Below, one piece after another: positions 1 to 4,522 of a stretch of DNA of 8,482 nucleotides; within the stretch, counting starts at the first letter, position 1; each line of letters starts with the position of its first letter. The notes beneath the pieces were generated by a model. The model saw only the letters and a list, made by a program, of their open reading frames with translations, was not told the DNA's origin and ran no database searches. This stretch comes from Rhodospira sp. (lineage in GTDB: Bacteria > Pseudomonadota > Alphaproteobacteria > Rhodospirillales > Rhodospirillaceae). Made by a program: the position numbers and the translations under genes. The DNA is taken from assembly GCA_028277295.1 (NCBI GenBank), contig JANQGN010000297.1:1-8482 (forward strand), written 5' to 3'.

Positions 1-32
1 AAGCGCCTTCCGAGAGGACCGGAGCACGCGAT

Positions 33-67
33 GGAGATCCTTCGGTCGTTTCCCTTCCTCGGGATGA
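33..67 (-). repeat. Repeat family A, diverged inverted unit (35 nt)
   Basis: Read on the minus strand, this unit has the outer blocks TCATCCCGAG and CGAAGGATCTCC separated by 13 nt. The same two blocks, with the same 10+13+12 spacing, occur in direct orientation at 90-124 and 3950-3984. The central 13 nt (GAAGGGAAACGAC) is unrelated to the palindromic centre of the other copies. With the unit at 90-124 it forms an inverted pair around a 22-nt spacer, so the pair can fold into a long imperfect stem-loop. Confidence 0.7.
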
Positions 68-89
68 GGTTGTTTTAAATGGACAACCC

Positions 90-194
90 TTATTCTGAGC
101 ACCCAAAGGGTGCGCAGGATCTCCAACGGAAACGAGCACCCTAACGGATCTGTCATCCGAGTTCAGAGCCCTGCAGGATCCCGTTGCCCTGGGG
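90..194 (+). repeat. Repeat family A, long copy 1 (105 nt)
   Basis: This is a dispersed intergenic repeat whose second long copy lies at 3950-4044. A hand alignment gives 86 identical positions out of 95, plus one 10-nt insertion (GCAGGATCCC) here that accounts for the whole length difference. The 5' 35 nt has conserved outer blocks around CACCC-AAA-GGGTG, a small perfect hairpin at 99-113. The distal part contains a second, looser TCATCCGAG...GGATCC motif. It looks like a REP/BIME-type non-coding element. No RAYT transposase is present in the window. Confidence 0.8.
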
Positions 195-196
195 AT

Positions 197-391
197 CCGG
201 GATGGTCGCTGGACCGTCACGGAACCGAGGTGGTTTCGACGTGTGCCCTGGCTGATCGGCAGGGACTCGAGGGCCTGGCGCCGGTGGTGATCATCAAGCA
301 GACGGTCATGTCGCTGGCCCGCGACAAGGACACCGACCCTGCCCTTGTGGATCGCCTGCAGTCAGCGCTGGACGCCGTGCGCGCCCAGTAA
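197..391 (+). pseudogene. C-terminal remnant, possibly of a substrate-binding protein
   Basis: The frame that ends with TAA at 389-391 reads like real protein from about position 200 on: codons are strongly G/C in third position, and the last 30 residues contain KDTDPALVDRLQSALDAVRA. That pattern resembles the C-terminal helix of bacterial family 3 periplasmic solute-binding proteins (recognition from memory, weak). Upstream the frame runs straight into repeat A (90-194) and reaches a stop at 65-67. The only starts are inside the repeat or internal, and there is no convincing ribosome binding site. I read it as the tail of a gene whose 5' part was lost, perhaps by a rearrangement at the repeat. 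Alternatives are a short real gene starting near 229 (GTG) or 308 (ATG), or a chance open frame. Confidence 0.35.
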
Positions 392-411
392 GGCCGCTCC
401 GAAACCGTGTT

Positions 412-435
412 GGGGCCGCGCGATCGCGCGGCCCC
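412..435. terminator. Perfect 24-nt GC palindrome, putative bidirectional terminator
   Basis: The sequence is fully self-complementary (arms GGGGCCGCGCGA / TCGCGCGGCCCC) and lies between the end of the plus-strand remnant (391) and the stop of the minus-strand cytochrome b gene (476). A very stable hairpin would form in RNA from either strand. There is no U-tract on either side, so efficient intrinsic termination is uncertain. A protein-binding palindrome is the alternative. Confidence 0.5.
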
Positions 436-475
436 GCGTCGGCGTGATGCCAAGGGTGACCGCCTCGCCGGGCGG

Positions 476-1150
476 CTATCCGCACCGATTGGGCGCGCGC
501 CGGTTCGGGTCGGGGGGGTCGCGCGGGTCGACGTACAGCAGGTCATAGCCGGTCAGCATGGCCTTCAGATACGCATAGAATGGCTTGCCCGCGAAGGCCG
601 CGAGATACACGTGCCCGACGAAGAAGATCAGCATGGCGAAGGCGGCCGCCGTATGCACGAGGGCCACATCGCCCAGGGTAACCGGTCCGTCCAGTCCCGT
701 CTGGACCCATTCATTATAGAACATGTAGAGCAGGCCGGAAATCCAGATCACCGGCGAGATCAGCACGTTGAAGGCCAGGTAGGCGAGCCGCTGCAGCGGA
801 TTGTGCTTGGCCATGCGGGTTTTCTTATAGGGATGGGGTACCGAGGCATCGAGGATGCCGGTGGTGTAATACTGCACCACCGCCATGATGCCCCGGCGGG
901 TGGGGATATACTGTTTCCACTCCCCGGTGATGGCGTGCCAGAAGATGACAAACACCCACAGGCCGATGAGGAACCAGGCGGCGAAGCGGTGCGCGTGCGC
1001 CGCCTGTTCGTAGCCCAGCCATTCATAGGCGCCGTTCACCTCGAAGCCGGTGATCATCATGGTGATGATCAACGCCGCCTGCGACCAGTGCCAGAACCGC
1101 TCGAAGCGGCTGAACACCATCACGCACTCTTTCTTGTCTCGATGAGGCAT
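476..1150 (-). CDS. Cytochrome b561-type membrane subunit (diheme quinone-linked cytochrome b)
   Basis: This 224-residue protein has four hydrophobic segments at about residues 22-40, 52-72, 122-145 and 163-185, the layout of the cytochrome b561 / Ni-Fe hydrogenase and formate dehydrogenase gamma-type b subunits. The N-terminal RFERFWHW motif matches the conserved arginine and first haem histidine (H21). H52/H54, H72, H166 and H180 lie in or beside the other helices and are candidate b-haem ligands. I chose the ATG at 1148-1150 because AAAGGA (1158-1163 on the complement) lies 7 nt upstream; longer frames run into the preceding gene. It begins 23 nt after the stop of the octaheme cytochrome gene, so the two are surely one operon. 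Inferred role: quinol oxidation in the membrane and electron transfer to (or, in reverse, from) the periplasmic octaheme enzyme. The family is certain; the electron-flow direction is not. Confidence 0.9.
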   Translation of the reverse strand: MPHRDKKECVMVFSRFERFWHWSQAALIITMMITGFEVNGAYEWLGYEQAAHAHRFAAWFLIGLWVFVIFWHAITGEWKQYIPTRRGIMAVVQYYTTGILDASVPHPYKKTRMAKHNPLQRLAYLAFNVLISPVIWISGLLYMFYNEWVQTGLDGPVTLGDVALVHTAAAFAMLIFFVGHVYLAAFAGKPFYAYLKAMLTGYDLLYVDPRDPPDPNRRAPNRCG

Positions 1151-1173
1151 CGTGCAATCCTTTCGTGAGGGTG

Positions 1174-2784
1174 TCAGCCGCCGCGCACCCGTGCGCGGGC
1201 GGTGGCGACGATCCGGACCAGGCCATGGACGATGGTCCCCAGCAGGGTGAACCCGGCCAGGCTCCAGCCGGCCATGGTCAACCACGGGAAGGTATCCCGG
1301 CCCGGCATGTAGAAACCGGTCAGGTCGGCCAGGCGGCCGCGCTTGGCGTGGCATTCGTTGCAACTCAGCGCGTCGTCCTTGGGGGCCACCATGTGGGCGA
1401 GGGGCCAGTAGGTCTGGGTCTCCACGAAGTCGTAGGCGCCGGAGAACGGGATGCCCTGGGTCGCCATGCCGGCCTGGAGGGCCTTGGGCCAGTCGAAGTT
1501 GGTCCAGAACGCGCTGTCGTCCTGGCCGAAGACGTGCGGCAGGGCCAGCACGGACTGGCCGGCGTCGTAAGGTTGCCGGCTGTGCATCACCTTGAAGGGC
1601 CAGATGCGCGAGTCCGGGTCGTCGGCCGAGCCCTCGACGGCGTTGATGACCACCACGTCGGCGGGGTCGATGGTGTCGCCCGGTTTCGTGTAGCGAATGA
1701 TGCCGTTGAACCAGTGATACGTGGGCGTGACGTCGGCGCCCCAGACGAAGTCTCCCTTTTTAGAGGTATAGGTGGTGTATCCGTGCGATCCCTCCTCATG
1801 ATAAGGCTTGCCGTCGCTGTTCATGCGGCCGGCCGTGGACCAGTCCCAGCGAACCTTGGTCATGCGCTCCCCTCGGGCGAAGGCGGGGATATGGCAGGTT
1901 TGGCAGGCCACCCGGTCGGTGTGATCGTTGAGCTTTGAGTTGCTCTCGTGCGGCGTCAGACCGTGGCAGCTCTCGCACGTGGCGCGGGTATCGTCGGTGT
2001 GCCCCGGCACGTCGATACCCAGCCGGTCGATGGCCGTGGGGGCGTAGCGGCTGCCGGTGACCTCGTGGCCGCCGGTGGTGTGGCAGGTGGCGCACTGGAA
2101 GTTCAACCCATCGGCGTCCATGTGCACGTCGAGGGCGAAGTCGGGGTCGATCAGCGAAGTGTCCAGGTCGCCGTGCTTGACGCCGTCCTCGCCACCGCCG
2201 TTGAAGTGGCAGGCGCCGCAGTTGGCGCGCGACGTGGGGCCGACGTTGCGGGCCACCTCGGCCAGGTCCAGCGACGGGTCCGGATGCCCCGCCGTCGTGG
2301 CCGGTTTGGTGTAGGCGCCGGTGGTGTCGTGGCACACCAGGCAGTCCACGGCCGTCTCCGAGGCATGATCGAAGCTGGCGTCTTCCCAGCCGTAGCCGAT
2401 GTGGCAACTCGTGCATCGCGGCCAGTTGCTCTGGACGGAGATGCAGAAGTTGTTGACGACGTTTTGCTTGCCCAGGGCCGTCTGACCGGTGCGCGCGTTG
2501 TCGTAGCGCCAGGTCCAATGGGTGGTCTGATGGAGCTGCTTGGCGGCGTTGGTGTGGCAGTGCAAGCAGGCCGCCGTGACCGACGGGCCATCGGCGAACG
2601 GCCCCTCCAACTCCTCGAAGGTGGTATGGTCGGCCGTTGAGTTGGTCGCGACGCCGGCCCGGGTGGCGGTTGGGGTGACCAGCCCGATGGCGCAGGCCAG
2701 GGTCAGGCCGGCGGCCATGGCGATCCGGCGCCTGGCGCGCCGGGGGCCCGACCTGAACCGTGAACGATAGACTCCTCCCGTCAT
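1174..2784 (-). CDS. Octaheme c-type cytochrome, tetrathionate reductase (OTR) family, membrane-anchored
   Basis: This 536-residue exported cytochrome has exactly eight CxxCH haem-binding motifs, beginning at residues 73, 124, 148, 189, 231, 270, 294 and 475. The long gap between motifs 7 and 8, and the text around motifs 2-3 (RCTSCHIGYGW, DCLVCHDTTG), match octaheme tetrathionate reductases as in Shewanella. Those are periplasmic enzymes that reduce tetrathionate and, in vitro, nitrite and hydroxylamine at a lysine-ligated haem. K160, eight residues after the motif-3 histidine, is a candidate for that lysine (tentative). Residues 1-43 are a Sec signal: an arginine-rich start, a hydrophobic core at about 22-37, and probable cleavage after ATRA. 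Unlike the soluble Shewanella enzyme, the C-terminus (about 499-524) is a hydrophobic helix followed by basic residues, that is, a membrane anchor. The ATG at 2784 follows AGGGAG (2795-2800); a GTG one codon earlier is equally possible. The downstream b-type cytochrome is the probable redox partner. The physiological substrate is unproven. Confidence 0.9.
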   Translation of the reverse strand: MTGGVYRSRFRSGPRRARRRIAMAAGLTLACAIGLVTPTATRAGVATNSTADHTTFEELEGPFADGPSVTAACLHCHTNAAKQLHQTTHWTWRYDNARTGQTALGKQNVVNNFCISVQSNWPRCTSCHIGYGWEDASFDHASETAVDCLVCHDTTGAYTKPATTAGHPDPSLDLAEVARNVGPTSRANCGACHFNGGGEDGVKHGDLDTSLIDPDFALDVHMDADGLNFQCATCHTTGGHEVTGSRYAPTAIDRLGIDVPGHTDDTRATCESCHGLTPHESNSKLNDHTDRVACQTCHIPAFARGERMTKVRWDWSTAGRMNSDGKPYHEEGSHGYTTYTSKKGDFVWGADVTPTYHWFNGIIRYTKPGDTIDPADVVVINAVEGSADDPDSRIWPFKVMHSRQPYDAGQSVLALPHVFGQDDSAFWTNFDWPKALQAGMATQGIPFSGAYDFVETQTYWPLAHMVAPKDDALSCNECHAKRGRLADLTGFYMPGRDTFPWLTMAGWSLAGFTLLGTIVHGLVRIVATARARVRGG

Positions 2785-2850
2785 CACGCTTTCTCTCCCT
2801 GTTCGCCGCCCGTTGTTTGTTGTTAAGCGTCCGCGTGCCCGGACTGGCGG

Positions 2851-2928
2851 CGTGTCCAGGGGCGTGTTCTGGTGCGTTATCCACCATGGCGGAAAGCACC
2901 CCCGGACAACCGTCGTGTCCAGGGGGTG
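2851..2928. promoter_or_regulatory. Repeated half-sites upstream of the octaheme cytochrome
   Basis: CGTGTCCAGGGG occurs twice in identical form, at 2851-2862 and 2914-2925, exactly 63 bp apart (six helical turns). The second copy is also the right arm of an inverted repeat: CACCCCCGGACA (2897-2908), 7-nt loop, TGTCCAGGGGGTG (2916-2928), paired with a single-base bulge. The sites lie about 67-144 bp before the start codon of the octaheme cytochrome, a sensible place for an activator or repressor array. The protein that would bind is unknown. A hairpin in the 5' leader is the alternative. Confidence 0.4.
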
Positions 2929-3145
2929 TGGACCACTTGGGGGCGCTGAGGGGGCGGATCGGATCGCCAGGCGCAAACGGAAAAGCCCCTCAGGTCGATG
3001 CTCAGTGTCATCCACCCGACATATCGATCTAACCAGACCGTTCGCGAAACGCATTGATGGAACGCACTCAACGGCTGAGCGGGCGAGACCGCATGACGCG
3101 TGGATATCAACTGCCTCGCCGCACTGGAGCCGTTCGCACACCGTG

Positions 3146-3179
3146 CCGAGTCGTCCTCTATGGAGGTGAGTGACTCCGG
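3146..3179. other. Imperfect stem-loop
   Basis: CCGAGTC (3146-3152) pairs with GACTC-C-GG (3172-3179, one bulged C), and inside it CCTC (3155-3158) pairs with GAGG (3163-3166) around a TATG loop, with an asymmetric internal loop between the two stems. It directly abuts the A-run of the terminator at 3181-3202. Its function is unknown; it could be part of a structured leader or a non-coding RNA. Confidence 0.35.
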
Positions 3180-3180
3180 T

Positions 3181-3202
3181 AAAAAAACACCTTTTAGGTG
3201 TT
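3181..3202 (-). terminator. Leftward intrinsic terminator with no assigned gene
   Basis: On the minus strand AACACCT, a 3-nt loop and AGGTGTT form a 7-bp perfect stem followed at once by five more T residues, giving seven consecutive T. This is the textbook Rho-independent form for leftward transcription; the plus strand has no matching U-tract. No recognised minus-strand gene lies just upstream (to the right), so it should end either a small RNA or antisense transcript from the 3200-3430 region, or act as an attenuator about 400 nt before the octaheme cytochrome start. Confidence 0.55.
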
Positions 3203-3386
3203 AACCAAAATGCCGCAGCTCAAAGCTGGTCTTTTCTTGATGATTCGCATATCCATCGGTCGACACTTGGCGCACTTTGCCGAGACTCGCGCAGGATTTA
3301 CACTGCAGCCATGCGCGTAGCGCGGTTCTTCTCGGTGTCCCTGGCTCCAAGTCCGGATTGGCGGTAAGGTCATACGATCGGGTTGA

Positions 3387-3406
3387 TGTCGGGAATAATC
3401 CCGACA
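3387..3406. promoter_or_regulatory. Perfect palindrome next to the ribosome binding site
   Basis: TGTCGGG and CCCGACA flank the AT-only centre AATAAT, giving a perfect 7+6+7 palindrome that ends 5 nt before the AGGAGG of the 164-residue protein gene. The symmetry and AT-rich centre resemble an operator for a dimeric repressor. As RNA it would be a hairpin just before the ribosome binding site and could affect translation. Which of the two it is cannot be told from sequence alone. Confidence 0.5.
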
Positions 3407-3426
3407 GAACCAGGAGGGATGCGGCC

Positions 3427-3921
3427 ATGGAAGCGAGGCCAGCCCACCTCATCTCCATGCTGGAGTTGCACCATGGTCGCATGGTGGCACGGCTGCGTAA
3501 CATTTTGGACACACAGATACGCCGCGACCCGGCGGCCGGTGTGATCGCCAACGAGTTGGGATTCCTGGCCCTGGAGGCGGAGGCCTATCGGGCCTTCATC
3601 CATGCGCACGCGGATCAACTTGGGCCGGTGGCCCCGGTTCACGCCGATGACGAACATGCGCTCCTCGAGGCCGCGGACTCTTTTTACTTCGACGTCCTCA
3701 ACCTCAACGATCGCGTGGAGCGGGACGGCGAGCAGCACCCCATGGTGACGGCCCGCATCGCCAAGGTCGGTGGCGGCTTCCTGGAGTATGCGCGGCGCTG
3801 CCATCTGAGCATTCAACGCGGTCGCGCCGATCGTGTCAGCGCCATCCGCGCCGTTATCAGCCGCGGCACCGCCGGAGTGATCGGGGGCACGGTGCCGGGC
3901 GCCGCCGTGCCTCACGCCTGA
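3427..3921 (+). CDS. Unrecognised 164-residue helical, histidine-rich protein
   Basis: I do not recognise this protein. The start is well supported: AGGAGG (3412-3417) lies 9 nt before the ATG, and codon use becomes strongly G/C-ending from that point, so the open frame upstream to 3277 is not used. There is no signal peptide, membrane segment or cysteine cluster (one cysteine, C125). Residues 5-65, 74-98 and 105-146 look helical with amphipathic spacing, suggesting a compact cytoplasmic all-alpha protein. Ten histidines are spread through it (7, 15, 16, 59, 61, 72, 77, 104, 126, 163), with many acidic residues, so metal or haem binding is conceivable but no known motif is visible. The last 18 residues are glycine/alanine/proline-rich and probably disordered. 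It is divergent from the octaheme cytochrome operon and may share its control region; a functional link is only a guess. Confidence 0.75.
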   Translation: MEARPAHLISMLELHHGRMVARLRNILDTQIRRDPAAGVIANELGFLALEAEAYRAFIHAHADQLGPVAPVHADDEHALLEAADSFYFDVLNLNDRVERDGEQHPMVTARIAKVGGGFLEYARRCHLSIQRGRADRVSAIRAVISRGTAGVIGGTVPGAAVPHA

Positions 3922-3949
3922 CGGCGGGACTCTGGAAAATGTATAAACT

Positions 3950-4044
3950 TCATCCTGAGCACCCAAAGGGTGCGAAGGATCTCCAACGGAGACGAGCAAC
4001 CTAACTGACCTGTCATCCGAGTGCGGAGCCCTGTTGCCCTGGGG
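3950..4044 (+). repeat. Repeat family A, long copy 2 (95 nt)
   Basis: This is the second long copy of the element at 90-194, matching at 86 of 95 positions and lacking only the 10-nt insertion found there. Its core (TCATCCTGAG, CACCCAAAGGGTG, CGAAGGATCTCC) is the cleanest unit in the window; its central hairpin lies at 3959-3973. It begins 28 nt after the stop of the 164-residue protein and ends just before the promoter assigned to csaA. No inverted partner is seen beside this copy. Confidence 0.8.
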
Positions 4045-4052
4045 GCGCCATC

Positions 4053-4081
4053 TTGACGATGGGACGGTGGCCTGCTTCGAT
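4053..4081 (+). promoter_or_regulatory. Putative sigma70-type promoter for csaA-dadA
   Basis: TTGACG (4053-4058, five of six consensus bases) is separated by exactly 17 nt from TTCGAT (4076-4081, three of six). It lies just after repeat A and about 56 nt before the csaA start codon, the only plausible promoter position between the repeat and the gene. The weak -10 keeps this tentative. Confidence 0.35.
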
Positions 4082-4137
4082 GCGACCCCTGAGTTGTCCC
4101 GGGGCTTGGCGGGGCACGGCACGGACGGGGCGCCAGC

Positions 4138-4479
4138 ATGACAGAGACCATCGCGTTTGATGATTTCCTGAAGGTGGACATCCGTGTCGGCCGGGTGATC
4201 GCCGCCGAGCCCTACCCCGAGGCCCGCGCGCCGGCCATCAAGATGCGGGTGGACTTCGGCCCCGACATCGGCGAGCGCAAGACCTCGGCCCAGGTGACAA
4301 CGCACTACACCCCCGAGGCGCTGGTCGGCCGTCAGGTGCTGGCGGTGGTCAACTTTCCGCCCAAGCAGATCGGAAAGTACATGAGCGAGTGCCTGGTGCT
4401 GGGCGCACCCGACGCCGACGGCCAGGTGGTGTTGCTGCGCCCCGACCAAGAGGTACCCCTGGGCGGGCGGATGTTTTGA
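4138..4479 (+). CDS. csaA: CsaA-type tRNA-binding protein (OB fold)
   Basis: At 113 residues this has the full length of CsaA, a single-domain homodimeric OB-fold protein of the EMAPII/Arc1p/MetRS C-terminal type that binds tRNA and has been given a chaperone-like role in protein export in Bacillus. The family signature is complete: FDDFLKVDIRVGRV at residues 7-20, the PEARxPAxKxxxDFG stretch at 27-41, SAQVTxHYTPE at 50-60 and VNFPPKQIGKYMSE at 71-84, which forms the binding face. The ATG at 4138 gives the canonical N-terminus; the ribosome binding site is poor (a G-rich stretch at about 4123-4128). The stop is 43 nt before dadA in the same direction, so the two are probably co-transcribed, though their functions have no obvious connection. 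Confidence 0.93.
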   Translation: MTETIAFDDFLKVDIRVGRVIAAEPYPEARAPAIKMRVDFGPDIGERKTSAQVTTHYTPEALVGRQVLAVVNFPPKQIGKYMSECLVLGAPDADGQVVLLRPDQEVPLGGRMF

Positions 4480-4522
4480 GCCGGCGGCGGGCAGCGGGTC
4501 CATCGCCGCACGGGAGTAAGCC

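Larger units (their letters stand above)
2785..3426. other. Divergent intergenic region, structured, no convincing gene
   Basis: These 642 nt separate the leftward octaheme cytochrome gene from the rightward 164-residue protein. The open frames that cross it (an N-terminal extension of the octaheme frame up to 3141, and short plus-strand frames) have mixed codon use and no start signals, so I treat them as non-coding. It must hold promoters for both flanking genes, but I see no strong sigma70 hexamers and no good FNR/Anr box. It does hold repeated half-sites (2851-2928), hairpins at 3146-3179 and 3216-3228, a leftward terminator (3181-3202) and a palindrome (3387-3406), listed separately. Confidence 0.6.

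Noticed and set aside
90..194. CRISPR-like or tRNA-like structure in the repeat regions
   Set aside because: Copies are dispersed or inverted rather than regularly spaced with unique spacers, and no cloverleaf or T-loop consensus is visible.
1151..1363. N-terminal extension of the cytochrome b frame to 295 residues
   Set aside because: It overlaps the 3' end of the octaheme gene; the ATG at 1150 has AAAGGA at ideal spacing and gives the family's normal N-terminus.
407..1938. Plus-strand open frames of 253 and 257 codons opposite the cytochrome genes
   Set aside because: They are shadows of the cytochrome b and octaheme genes, rich in H, G, R and A with no domain sense.
3108..3117. FNR/Anr-type half-site ATCAA in the divergent region
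   Set aside because: The matching TTGAT half at 4-nt spacing is absent.
2785..3141. N-terminal extension of the octaheme cytochrome frame to a 655-residue protein
   Set aside because: The 119 extra residues lie before the signal peptide, have non-coding-like composition, and a good ribosome binding site supports the start at 2784.
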